From NCBI GenBank assembly GCA_035541775.1, contig DATKMP010000218.1, positions 1 through 14,848 of the forward strand: a DNA stretch of 14,848 nucleotides. The letters run 5' to 3'. Origin of the DNA: DATKMP01 sp035541775. Lineage in GTDB: Bacteria > Bacteroidota > Ignavibacteria > UBA10030. The position numbers were made by a program, and so were the translations under genes. Below, piece after piece: positions 6,569 to 14,732 of this stretch (the first letter of the stretch is position 1; every line of letters begins with the position of its first letter). Under the pieces are notes generated by a model that saw nothing but the letters and a program-made list of their open reading frames with translations, made no database searches and was not told the DNA's origin.

Positions 6569-8965
6569 TCATCCCATCACAACGACGACAGAATGAGTCG
6601 AGCCATGTTTTTGCGGTGGAACAACACTTTTGATAGGCGTGCCATCCATCGTAATCGATTTGACTCCTTTTTGAATGCCTTTTGGGTTTTCAACTTTTAT
6701 ATGAAATGTTGCGCCGCGCCATTGCCGCTGCACCTCAAAGCCGCTCCAGTTTCCTGGAATGCATGGATCGATCAGCAATCCATCATACGTCGGACGAATT
6801 CCGAGAATCCATTTTGTTGCCGCAATATAATTCCATCCGCCGCTGCCCGTTAGCCACGGATGCCTCGCTCTTCCGTACGCAGTGTGATCTTTTCCCATGA
6901 TAAATTGACAATACGAATATGGCTCTGCTTCCCGTATTTCGATTTTATCGTTTTGATTGTACGGCAATAATTCATCGTACAATTTCATTGCAAGATCGCC
7001 GCGCCCGAGTTTACATTCGCCGATCATTGCCCAAGGATTCGGATGACTAAAGATTGCTCCGTTTTCTTTGATGCCGCGATACACGCGAGTTACATAACCG
7101 ATATCGTCGTTCGGTTTTGTGTAGGATGGCCAATTGAGATGAATCCCGTACGGCGATGCAAGATATTGATGAATTGCATCCATTGCACTTTTTGCGCGTT
7201 CCGGAGATGCTGCGCCCGAATATGCTGCCCAGCTGTTGCTCTCAAGAAAAATCTTTCCTTCCTCGTTCGCTTTCACGCCGATTTTTATTCCGGCACGTGT
7301 CACGCCGCGTGCATACCATTCGCCGTCCCAAAGTTCTCGTTCACAGGATTCACGTACTTTTTCTGCCATCGCTGTGTACTTGTTGACATCGTCCGTTCGT
7401 CCAAGATATTGTGCAGCTTCGATAAAATATTGCAGTGCCCAATAATGCATAAACGAAACCATCGCACTTTGTCCGCCGCCGAGATTTAAACAATCGTTCC
7501 AATCCGCACGCAAGCCCAGACAAATGCCATTCGATCCAACCTGCTCAGCAGAAAAATCAAGCGATCTTTTCAAATGATCATACACGGTCGCTTTACCTTT
7601 ATCGGCAAATGGAATAATTTTGTCGAAGAAATCGATGTCGCCCGTCTCTTGCACATACTCGCACACCGATGCAACGATCCACAATGCATCATCCGAGCAA
7701 ACATCTTCCATGCCATGAATAATATCCGCGGCGCTGGGCGTTGGAACGACGGTCGGTAATTTTACACCGGGAAGTTTTTGTTCCTGCGGTTTGAAGGCTT
7801 CGGGATCGAATAAATGCAAACCATATCCCCGTTGAACTTGGCCATGTAAAAGCTCTTCAATACGCTCTCGACATTTTTCTGGATTGGTATGCGGAATTGC
7901 CATAATATCCTGCGATGTGTCACGATAACCCAATCCGGTTCTTCCACCAACTTCAACGAACGAAGCAAACCTTGACCACACAACACACGTTTCTGCTTGC
8001 AGCAGAGTCCATGTGTTGATCATCGTATCGAGGCCTTGATTCGGAGTTTTACATTGAAACACTTCTAATTTTTTGTTCCAATAATTTTTTAACTCAGTAA
8101 ATGCATGTTCGACATTTTTTATGTTCGAATATTTTTGGCGTATCCGTTTTCCCTCTTCTCGATTTCCAACTCCAAGCATAAACACCACTCGGGTTTCTTC
8201 AAACGGATTGAGCGTGATTTTCTTATGCAGCGCGCCACAATGATTTCCGCCTAATTCGGTAGCATTGCTGCACACTCCTTTTTCGACGGCAATCGGATTT
8301 GTTTCGGTTCGGTAATTGCCAAGAAATTTATCCCGCACACAATCAAAAGAATCCGGAGTGACATTGCTCGTAAAACAATGATACGTCCACGGTTCATAAA
8401 AGAAATCGTACTCAATGATATCGTCGGCGTAGTTGGTGCCGCTGGCGTACAACGACATTTGCAAATTCTGATTATCGATTTCTATATGATGGTAGGAAAA
8501 TTCACAATAGGAAAAGATCGAAAGTTTTCTTCCGCGTTCGGTATTGTTTTTAATTTTAACATCCCACAACTCGACATCATCTTCGATAGGAATAAAGAGC
8601 ACTTGTTCAGCATCGATGCCATGATAATTGCATCGGAATTTCGAATAGGATAATCCATGCCGGCATTCGTACCGTGCATATTCAATATTTTTTCCTACCG
8701 GCTGCCAAGAGATCGACCAATATTCTCCGGTTTCATCATCGCGGATATACACGTAATGCCCGGGACGATCAAGCGGTACGCCGTTTTGACGAAAGCGTGT
8801 GATGCGATGATGCTCAGCATTTTTATAAAATGAATAGCCGCCGGCATTGTGCGAAATCACCGTGCAAAAATTTTTCACTCCAAGATAATTCGTCCACGAA
8901 ACCGGCACATCAGGCCGGTCAATCACATACTCTCGGTTTTCATTATCAAAATGTCCATACCTCAT
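6569..8965 (-). CDS. chbP: N,N'-diacetylchitobiose phosphorylase (GH94)
   Basis: Cytoplasmic enzyme expected to split (GlcNAc)2 with phosphate into GlcNAc-1-phosphate and GlcNAc, saving one ATP compared with hydrolysis plus kinase. No signal peptide is present. The 798-residue length matches chitobiose phosphorylases (about 800). The N-terminal beta-sandwich begins with the family signature (YGHFDNENREYVI, 3-15; NAGGYSFY, 40-47), and the (alpha/alpha)6 catalytic domain contains RADWNDCLNLGGG (486-498); the Asp of the WND motif (D491) is the general acid in GH94. From recall, the whole sequence follows the Vibrio diacetylchitobiose phosphorylase more closely than cellobiose phosphorylase, e.g. 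CSNATELGGNHCG (232-244), SRFASFVEVGGRTGLGYRD (331-349) and VVPTPS (406-411). The substrate call is therefore fairly firm. The ATG at 8965 is preceded by AAAGGGA at a 7-base distance. The gene begins 21 bases after the GH18 gene upstream and is followed by the nagB-like fusion. Confidence 0.93.
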   Translation of the reverse strand: MRYGHFDNENREYVIDRPDVPVSWTNYLGVKNFCTVISHNAGGYSFYKNAEHHRITRFRQNGVPLDRPGHYVYIRDDETGEYWSISWQPVGKNIEYARYECRHGLSYSKFRCNYHGIDAEQVLFIPIEDDVELWDVKIKNNTERGRKLSIFSYCEFSYHHIEIDNQNLQMSLYASGTNYADDIIEYDFFYEPWTYHCFTSNVTPDSFDCVRDKFLGNYRTETNPIAVEKGVCSNATELGGNHCGALHKKITLNPFEETRVVFMLGVGNREEGKRIRQKYSNIKNVEHAFTELKNYWNKKLEVFQCKTPNQGLDTMINTWTLLQAETCVVWSRFASFVEVGGRTGLGYRDTSQDIMAIPHTNPEKCRERIEELLHGQVQRGYGLHLFDPEAFKPQEQKLPGVKLPTVVPTPSAADIIHGMEDVCSDDALWIVASVCEYVQETGDIDFFDKIIPFADKGKATVYDHLKRSLDFSAEQVGSNGICLGLRADWNDCLNLGGGQSAMVSFMHYWALQYFIEAAQYLGRTDDVNKYTAMAEKVRESCERELWDGEWYARGVTRAGIKIGVKANEEGKIFLESNSWAAYSGAASPERAKSAMDAIHQYLASPYGIHLNWPSYTKPNDDIGYVTRVYRGIKENGAIFSHPNPWAMIGECKLGRGDLAMKLYDELLPYNQNDKIEIREAEPYSYCQFIMGKDHTAYGRARHPWLTGSGGWNYIAATKWILGIRPTYDGLLIDPCIPGNWSGFEVQRQWRGATFHIKVENPKGIQKGVKSITMDGTPIKSVVPPQKHGSTHSVVVVMG

Positions 8966-8986
8966 ACAGCAATCCCTTTTTCAGAC

Positions 8987-10171
8987 TTACTTTTTAAACA
9001 CGGTATTGATAGCATCAAGCAGCGGCGTACTGCCATCGAGAAGATAATCGCCGGTAATTTCCCAGATAATTAATCCACATGCCTGATGATCAAGAATATA
9101 TTGCGCTTTAAGCCGAACCGATTCTTCGTCATCGTACGAAATCAATTCATTCCACGCTGGTACGATGTAATACGGAACCTTTGCCCGCTCATCCCATTTT
9201 TGAATAAATTTTTCTTTGCTTTGTTTCAGATCGGCAAAAAAACATCCTTGATCGGAAAAATGTATCGTATCGACACCGTGATGAACAGAATATAATGCTT
9301 GACAATCACGATACGTATGCCCGTAGAAAGGCACGCCGAGATTTATTTTCGATGCCGGAATATGATATTTTACGGTGAACAAGTTGAATGCAGCATCAAG
9401 ATTACGAAGCGTATCATCCGATGTCGGCGCGTACAGCGGCGCATTGTGTCCGCTTAACGAATCCCATTCTCCATTAAGATCGTACGTCATAATATTCAGC
9501 ATATCCAAAAGCGGCGCAATTTTTTCCATTTCATAATTTTGTGTGACACGATCGACCGCAGGCAATGCCGCTGTGAGAAGAAAATGGCTGTCTGTTTTCT
9601 TTCCATACTCATCAAGACGTTCGCGAGTGATTTGCAAAAGCTTGGTAAAGTTCTCTTTATCTGCCGGCGTTCCCCGATGATCGGCATAGCAAGGATATTC
9701 CCAGTCGATATCGATTCCATCGAAACCATACTTCTGAATTTGTTCTACACAAGATTGAGCAAACCTCGCTCGTTTTTCTTCGCTTGCCGACAGTTGTGGA
9801 AACTCCGTCGCATCGTCCCAGCCGCCGATAGAAATTAATACTTTCACGCCATGACGATGTGCTTCTGTGACAAGCGATGTTCCGGACTTTATTTCACCGT
9901 TTATCCGGACATTTTCTCCATTTAAAATAAATCGATCGCCGATGGAATCTCGCCCGCAGACAGAACCATCCGGCATCGGTTTGAAAAAAGAATAGACGAC
10001 CACGGTTAATTTATTGTATGGAATTTTATCCGGCGTCATTAGGTGATTCGGATTCGTTCTCCACTTCCACGAAGGATAGTATCCGACAACTTCTTTTCGT
10101 GGTTGTCCGAATAACGTATTCACACAAATAAGTAAAATGAAAAGATTCGATAACAAAATTTTATTTTTCAT
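8987..10171 (-). CDS. GH18 chitinase/chitodextrinase, signal peptide, no T9SS tail
   Basis: Glycosidase that should cut beta-1,4 bonds of chitin or chito-oligosaccharides. Residues 1-22 are a signal peptide (ILLSNLFILLICVNTLFG, then Q23); the cysteine inside it lacks a proper lipobox, so it is probably a soluble periplasmic protein rather than a lipoprotein. The TIM barrel shows SIGG (114-117), the catalytic DGIDIDWEYP (151-160; general acid E158, assisting D156 and D154), MTYDL (228-232) and the terminal barrel tryptophan W370 (IIWEITGD). At 394 residues it is a single catalytic domain without carbohydrate-binding modules. It lies 25 bases after the MFS gene and 21 bases before chbP. The lack of a sorting tail, unlike the other GH18 of this cluster, suggests it acts on oligomers in the periplasm to make the disaccharide for the phosphorylase. 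Cleavage products are inferred. No clear ribosome binding site is visible. Confidence 0.9.
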   Translation of the reverse strand: MKNKILLSNLFILLICVNTLFGQPRKEVVGYYPSWKWRTNPNHLMTPDKIPYNKLTVVVYSFFKPMPDGSVCGRDSIGDRFILNGENVRINGEIKSGTSLVTEAHRHGVKVLISIGGWDDATEFPQLSASEEKRARFAQSCVEQIQKYGFDGIDIDWEYPCYADHRGTPADKENFTKLLQITRERLDEYGKKTDSHFLLTAALPAVDRVTQNYEMEKIAPLLDMLNIMTYDLNGEWDSLSGHNAPLYAPTSDDTLRNLDAAFNLFTVKYHIPASKINLGVPFYGHTYRDCQALYSVHHGVDTIHFSDQGCFFADLKQSKEKFIQKWDERAKVPYYIVPAWNELISYDDEESVRLKAQYILDHQACGLIIWEITGDYLLDGSTPLLDAINTVFKK

Positions 10172-10196
10172 CTTGCGTTCAATTTTTCTTTAATCG

Positions 10197-11459
10197 TTAC
10201 ACGGATTCCGTTTCACGAAATGGGACAAACCAAGTTATAAGAAATGACGGAATCGTTGCTACAAGCACCCACATAAAAAAATGTTTATAGCCAAGGTAAT
10301 CGCTCACCATGCCGCTCACCATCGAAGGCAGCAAAAATCCTAATTGCATTAACGATGTTGCAAATGCGTAGTGCGCCATTTTATATTTTCCCGGCGCAAT
10401 TTGCTGCATCATAAACAGCGTCAGACCGACAAATCCGAATCCATATCCGAAATACTCGAGCGTCACGAGTGACGAAATTAAAATAAGACTCGTTGGCTGG
10501 TAGAGCGCTAAGATGGTATAAGCAACGAACGGAATATTAAAGAATGCACACAAGACGATCAACGCTTTTCTGAGACCTCGGTTGGCAGTGAAATATCCGG
10601 ACAATACCGATCCTAAAACAAATGCAAGCGGCGGCAAGAATCCGTACAGCGCTCCGATTTCTTCCGTCGATAAACCAAGGCCGCCGGCATCGCGCGAAGC
10701 ACGCATGAACAACGGAAAGATTCGAATCGCCTGTCCTTCGGCAAAACGATACAGCACAAGAAAGATGATTCCCCAGACAATATATTTTTTCTGGAAAAAT
10801 GTTCTCACCACATCCCAGAACGTCGCTAACGATTCCTGAACATTTTTTACTTGCGGCGCTTGTCCTCCGGAAGGAAGCATGCGCCAATGGTAAATGCTCA
10901 TGCCGATAAGAAGAACACCAAACCCGCTCATCACTATGGTCCACGCAGCAACAACACCAATCGTTTTTTCTAAATAGCCCGCAAGGTAGACAAACGCGCC
11001 CTGAGATAATATTTTCCCGACATTATAAAATGCGCCTTGCCATCCGACATATTCCGATTGTTCTTTCGGCGTGAGCACATTAATATAGACACCATCGGCA
11101 GCAGTATCATGAATTGCGGAATTGATTGCGATAATTCCGAAGAAAATAATCGTCCATGTAAAAAATCCGGGAAGATGAAGCGATAATGCTAACAAGCCAA
11201 ATGAAACGCCGCCCAAAAATTGTGTCGCAAGGACGAAATGTTTTTTTGTTTTGAACATTTCGAGCAGAGGACCCCAAAGCGGTTTCAATGCCCAAGGAAA
11301 TGCAACGAGACTTGTGAAGAACGCGATCTGCGCATCGGCGAGGCCGAGACTTTTATACATTAAAACAGAAACGACGTTCACCACAACGAACGGCAAACCT
11401 TCGGCAGTATATAATGTCGGAACCCATAAAGCAGGATGTTTTTGTTTTTGATCGTTCAA
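10197..11459 (-). CDS. AmpG-like MFS permease, probable chitobiose/GlcNAc-oligomer importer
   Basis: Inner-membrane transporter with about twelve membrane segments. The AmpG-type layout is visible: an N-terminal 'YTAEGLPFVVV' and 'FPWALKPLWGPLLE' region, the loop 'HDTAADGVYINVL', and a long middle loop after 'MSIYHWRMLPSGG'. AmpG of enterobacteria imports GlcNAc-anhydromuramyl peptides; in this operon the likely substrate is (GlcNAc)2 or GlcNAc, which is an inference from position. The open frame extends to an ATG at 11603, but that would overlap the upstream chitinase by 95 bases and add 48 residues with no resemblance to a transporter start. I prefer the TTG at 11459 (then NDQKQKHPALWVP), giving 420 residues and a 49-base gap, with GGAA five bases before it. 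The next in-frame ATG lies inside the first membrane segment. An alternative involving an A7 tract is described in the findings. Confidence 0.82.
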   Translation of the reverse strand: MNDQKQKHPALWVPTLYTAEGLPFVVVNVVSVLMYKSLGLADAQIAFFTSLVAFPWALKPLWGPLLEMFKTKKHFVLATQFLGGVSFGLLALSLHLPGFFTWTIIFFGIIAINSAIHDTAADGVYINVLTPKEQSEYVGWQGAFYNVGKILSQGAFVYLAGYLEKTIGVVAAWTIVMSGFGVLLIGMSIYHWRMLPSGGQAPQVKNVQESLATFWDVVRTFFQKKYIVWGIIFLVLYRFAEGQAIRIFPLFMRASRDAGGLGLSTEEIGALYGFLPPLAFVLGSVLSGYFTANRGLRKALIVLCAFFNIPFVAYTILALYQPTSLILISSLVTLEYFGYGFGFVGLTLFMMQQIAPGKYKMAHYAFATSLMQLGFLLPSMVSGMVSDYLGYKHFFMWVLVATIPSFLITWFVPFRETESV

Positions 11460-11508
11460 GGTCGTTCCATGGTTATTGAATATTGCTGGTATTTTTTTGC
11501 TGCATTTT

Positions 11509-12873
11509 TTATTTAAGAACAAGACATCGTTTGGTTTGTGTAAAATTTCCGGAAGCAAGTCGATAAAAATAAATGCCGCTGGCAATCGAGGAAGAAGATG
11601 CATTAAATGTTACGACGTTTGTTCCCGCTTCTCTCCATCCATTAATAAGCGTAACAATTTCTCTTCCTAAAACATCGTACACTTTCAATGTCACATATCC
11701 GGCACGCGGCAATGTAAATTGAATATTGGTCGTCGGATTAAACGGATTGGGATAATTATTTTGCAACGAATAGTGTAATGGCGTTTCATAAGATTGCGCT
11801 GCTATTCCCGTGGATGTTGTCATTTCTTTTGCAATGGCTTGCAATAAAGGTTGATTTGAACCGATGACGTCCTGACTAATTTCCCAGATCATCATACCGC
11901 TTAATTTTTTTGTTTTCGCATACTCACACTTCAATGCAACGGATAACGAATCATCGTACGAGATGAGTGAAACACCGTTGCAGAGATACGGTACTTTTGC
12001 AACATTATCCCAAAAGCGAGTCCAAGTTGAATAATTGTTGACGATGTCATAATAGAATGGAGTCGTTTCAGGTGATGTAAACGTTGTGTTGAAGCTGGTG
12101 CAATTACTGAACATTTTTCCGTAGAACGGAACGCCAAGTGTTAGTTTGGATGGTGGAATTTGTCGAGTAACAGTCAGGTATGTTATGCTTTGATCGACGG
12201 AGTAATCGTTTCCCATAGCGGTATAATAATAGAGCGCGGCATTGTAACCGGATTTTCCACTCCATCCTTGATCGAGATCGTACGTCATAACATTATACCA
12301 ATTGACATACGGATTGAGCTCGCTATAATTTCTCCATTGACCTGTATAGGGACTTGACCCGATCGCCATCGTGATTAACAGCGATGTATCGGATTTTTGA
12401 AACGCTTGATAAACCTGTTTCATCAACAAAAGTTCATTGGTACTATCAGCCGTACTCGACGGGCTTTCCCAATCAAAGTCGGCACCATCATAATGGTATT
12501 TGTTCATCATCGTTACAAGATTACTGACAAATACCATTCGTTTAGTAGTATCCGATGTCATGGAAGAAAAAACACTGCCGGAACTTGCACCGCCAAGAGA
12601 AATTAATATTTTGCATCCAGCACGGTGAGCGGCACTAATAAGATTTGTATCATTGGTACTGGAAATACTTCCGTCGGCATTCGGCGTAGCAAATGCATAA
12701 TTGATATGCGTCAGCGATGAAAATTGTATGGAAGACACCGGAAGCACTGACTGCGACCACGATGCATAATAACCGACAATACGATATTGACTGAAAACTG
12801 AAGAAGAAAAAATACTCACGCCGAGGATATACAACCGCACGTATCGAAACAACAGCTTCCATTTCTTTTTCAT
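11509..12873 (-). CDS. GH18 chitinase with C-terminal T9SS sorting domain
   Basis: Exported endo- or exo-chitinase, first gene of the operon. Residues 1-29 form a long signal peptide (basic start MKKKWK, hydrophobic stretch, SSSVFSQ). The GH18 barrel shows SLGG (92-95), the intact catalytic motif DGADFDWE (129-136; general acid E136), MTYDL (196-200), LGVPFYG (246-252) and the final tryptophan W330 (MMIWEIS). Residues about 365-454 are a type A T9SS sorting domain: NYPNPFNP (373-380), LKVYDVLGREIVTL (396-409), ASGIYFYRL (431-439) and a basic end with LVLK. This tail directs the protein through the T9SS and is normally removed as the protein is attached to or released from the surface. It shares ordering and local motifs (KVPY…LISYDD) with the other GH18 enzyme in this cluster, which has no such tail. 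The ATG has no clear ribosome binding site. Confidence 0.92.
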   Translation of the reverse strand: MKKKWKLLFRYVRLYILGVSIFSSSVFSQYRIVGYYASWSQSVLPVSSIQFSSLTHINYAFATPNADGSISSTNDTNLISAAHRAGCKILISLGGASSGSVFSSMTSDTTKRMVFVSNLVTMMNKYHYDGADFDWESPSSTADSTNELLLMKQVYQAFQKSDTSLLITMAIGSSPYTGQWRNYSELNPYVNWYNVMTYDLDQGWSGKSGYNAALYYYTAMGNDYSVDQSITYLTVTRQIPPSKLTLGVPFYGKMFSNCTSFNTTFTSPETTPFYYDIVNNYSTWTRFWDNVAKVPYLCNGVSLISYDDSLSVALKCEYAKTKKLSGMMIWEISQDVIGSNQPLLQAIAKEMTTSTGIAAQSYETPLHYSLQNNYPNPFNPTTNIQFTLPRAGYVTLKVYDVLGREIVTLINGWREAGTNVVTFNASSSSIASGIYFYRLASGNFTQTKRCLVLK

Positions 12874-12923
12874 AGTTATCGACGCAAGTTTATCCGAATA
12901 ATAATTTTAAAATTTTAACAATG

Positions 12924-12955
12924 GCACTGGAGGCACTTTTCAGTGCCACCAGTGC
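12924..12955 (-). terminator. Terminator-like hairpin after the beta-helix gene
   Basis: GCACTGG (12924-12930) pairs with CCAGTGC (12949-12955), and GGCACT (12932-12937) with AGTGCC (12942-12947), with one mismatch between them. Read on the minus strand the loop is GAAA, a stable GNRA tetraloop, which favours the minus orientation. It begins 23 bases after the stop of the 579-aa gene. The sequence that follows (CATTGTTAAAATTTT) is AT-rich but has no solid T-run, so termination may be partial. The following bases 12874-12923 must carry any promoter of the chitin operon; I see AT-rich repeats (TTAAAATT twice) but no convincing -35/-10 pair. Confidence 0.6.
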
Positions 12956-12978
12956 TCAATGATGTCAAAGAGAAAGGA

Positions 12979-14718
12979 TTATTTCAAGAGCATCATTTTT
13001 TGAACCGAGCGGTTGTTCCCTTGTTCAAGGACGCCAAAATAAACACCGCTTGCCATGTTCGTCATATCAATTCTGATCGAATATGTTCCCAAAGAATAGA
13101 ATTGATTATTGACGATCGTTCCCACAACTTGACCGAGAATATTATAAATCTTCAAATTGATCAAGCCGGAATTCTGAATCGTGAACTTAAAGTTGGTGGA
13201 CGGATTAAACGGATTAGGATACGCAGCAGATAATCCGAACTTCACTGGCGTATTTTCATTACTACGCACTGCCATCGAACCGCCACTGACAAAGTTCGTA
13301 TCACCGACTGCTTTTCCATCGCTTCCGGTTAACGTTGCTGTATATTTTAAATCTGCAACTTCAGGCAATGGCCAAGTCGGAACCCAATTTTTACTTGTCG
13401 AATCGACTTTGGTCATCTTATATCCCCACGCAATACTCGGAGCAGCATTCAAACGAATTTGCTGCATCCACGGAATCATTCCTGTTCCATAGACTCCGCC
13501 GCCAGTCAGAACTGTATCAAGTGCTTTTCCAAAAACTGGATTGACAGCAGTATTGCCGGTCGCGTTCAAATGGGGATATGTCGTTTTATCATTGAACGCT
13601 GCAGTTGTACGAGCATTCATCCATGTCGGTGTAAGAATTGCATTGCCCGTGGATGACCACGTTTGTCCGGCATTGAACGTTGACCACCAAGAAGTAATGG
13701 CGGATGGCCAGTAACAATTATTATTCAACACTTCAATGGTTCTTGCCGATTCACCAGCACCAAACTGTGCACCGACAACAGAGTCCATCGGTTGAAAAGC
13801 AATAACGGAATATGTTGTATCAGGTTCTGTTAAATTATCCCACCATGGATTTTCAGTATAATTGACGCCAATAGAATATGTACCGTAGAAAATATTATTG
13901 TCAACTTTTGCTGTTGTCGCACCAAAGATGAACAACGGATTTTTTGCCGTATAAATTACATCGTTGTGGCAGAATTCAAAATATTTACAAATTTGCTTTG
14001 TTACGGGAGCGCTTGCATAACCATTCAAGCAAACGAATGCATTGTTATCCATAACAATATTGCCCATCGGTGTTCCGCTTGCCGACCATTCATTTCTGAA
14101 TGCTTCGCCGACATAATACTGGCTGGGATGCGCCATATTCCGGAAGACACTGTTGGTCACCGTGACATTGGTCCAATTGCCGCTTGTGCCGATGGCAAAG
14201 CCAAGCCATTGCTCAAAAATAACTTTGTTGGCAACAATCGAAACACTATCCGCAGAAACTTGAATTGCGGTGCCTGATGCGCTGCCCGCTGTTGTTCCTG
14301 TTCCAGCAGGTTGATTGTCGTTCGAAAGGCCGAGTAAATATAAATTGGAAAATGTTGCGGTGGTCTGGCTTCCATTCAGCACGAACAGATTGGCTGGGAT
14401 GGAAAAATCTGCTAACGTCCATGGTTGAATGCATGGCGGGCGCTGCGTCGTTGCATTCGGTACGCCGACGATGGTCAGATTTTTGTTTGACGTAATCGGT
14501 CCGTTAAATACATACGTTGTATCCGTCGAAACAAGATCATATTCCGATGCCGGGTTCGCACTTGCCAGATTGGCGTTGATAATATTATTGAGAAAATCTC
14601 CTGAAGCATAAATTTTCAGGGGCGTTCCACTCGCGATTGAATTATTCTGAGTATAGACGCTGCTAGAAAGAACGATCGACAGCACAACAATACAAACTAT
14701 GGTGAATAACCGTTTCAT
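12979..14718 (-). CDS. Secreted right-handed beta-helix-like protein with T9SS sorting domain
   Basis: Exported protein of unknown ligand or activity. Residues 1-24 are a signal peptide (MKRLFTIVCIVVLSIVLSSSVYTQ). Residues about 60-350 contain repeated short strands separated by turns rich in N and G, such as KNLTIVGV (79-86), TATFSNLYLLG (120-130), VIFEQ (166-170), VTNSVFRN (187-194), IVMDNNAFV (221-229), KVDNNIFYGT (271-280) and IEVLNNNCYW (328-337). This spacing is typical of parallel beta-helix proteins such as polysaccharide lyases and surface adhesins. I see no catalytic motif that would identify a lyase. Residues 464-473 (TGSDGKAVGD) match a motif often found before the tail in such proteins. 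Residues about 495-579 are the T9SS type A sorting domain: YPNPFNP (500-506), LKIYNILGQVV (522-532), ASGVYF (556-561) and MMLLK at the end. It has its own Shine-Dalgarno and a following hairpin, so it may be a separate unit from the chitin operon. Confidence 0.82.
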   Translation of the reverse strand: MKRLFTIVCIVVLSIVLSSSVYTQNNSIASGTPLKIYASGDFLNNIINANLASANPASEYDLVSTDTTYVFNGPITSNKNLTIVGVPNATTQRPPCIQPWTLADFSIPANLFVLNGSQTTATFSNLYLLGLSNDNQPAGTGTTAGSASGTAIQVSADSVSIVANKVIFEQWLGFAIGTSGNWTNVTVTNSVFRNMAHPSQYYVGEAFRNEWSASGTPMGNIVMDNNAFVCLNGYASAPVTKQICKYFEFCHNDVIYTAKNPLFIFGATTAKVDNNIFYGTYSIGVNYTENPWWDNLTEPDTTYSVIAFQPMDSVVGAQFGAGESARTIEVLNNNCYWPSAITSWWSTFNAGQTWSSTGNAILTPTWMNARTTAAFNDKTTYPHLNATGNTAVNPVFGKALDTVLTGGGVYGTGMIPWMQQIRLNAAPSIAWGYKMTKVDSTSKNWVPTWPLPEVADLKYTATLTGSDGKAVGDTNFVSGGSMAVRSNENTPVKFGLSAAYPNPFNPSTNFKFTIQNSGLINLKIYNILGQVVGTIVNNQFYSLGTYSIRIDMTNMASGVYFGVLEQGNNRSVQKMMLLK

Positions 14719-14725
14719 AAATATT

Positions 14726-14732
14726 CTCCTTT
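14726..14732 (-). promoter_or_regulatory. Shine-Dalgarno site of the beta-helix protein gene
   Basis: AAAGGAG on the minus strand lies 7 bases before the ATG at 14718. It is the strongest ribosome binding site in the window and fixes this start, which also opens directly into the signal peptide. The stretch 14733-14848 shows a second AAAGGAGG-like sequence near 14830 but no gene I can support, and no clear promoter. Confidence 0.7.

Noticed and set aside
10537..10944. A 135-codon minus-strand frame inside the permease gene
   Set aside because: Alternate-frame shadow of a well-supported membrane protein; composition shows no own protein signal.
11460..11603. Upstream ATG that would lengthen the permease by 48 residues
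   Set aside because: It overlaps the coding end of the chitinase by 95 bases and the added residues mostly mirror the out-of-frame sorting-domain sequence.
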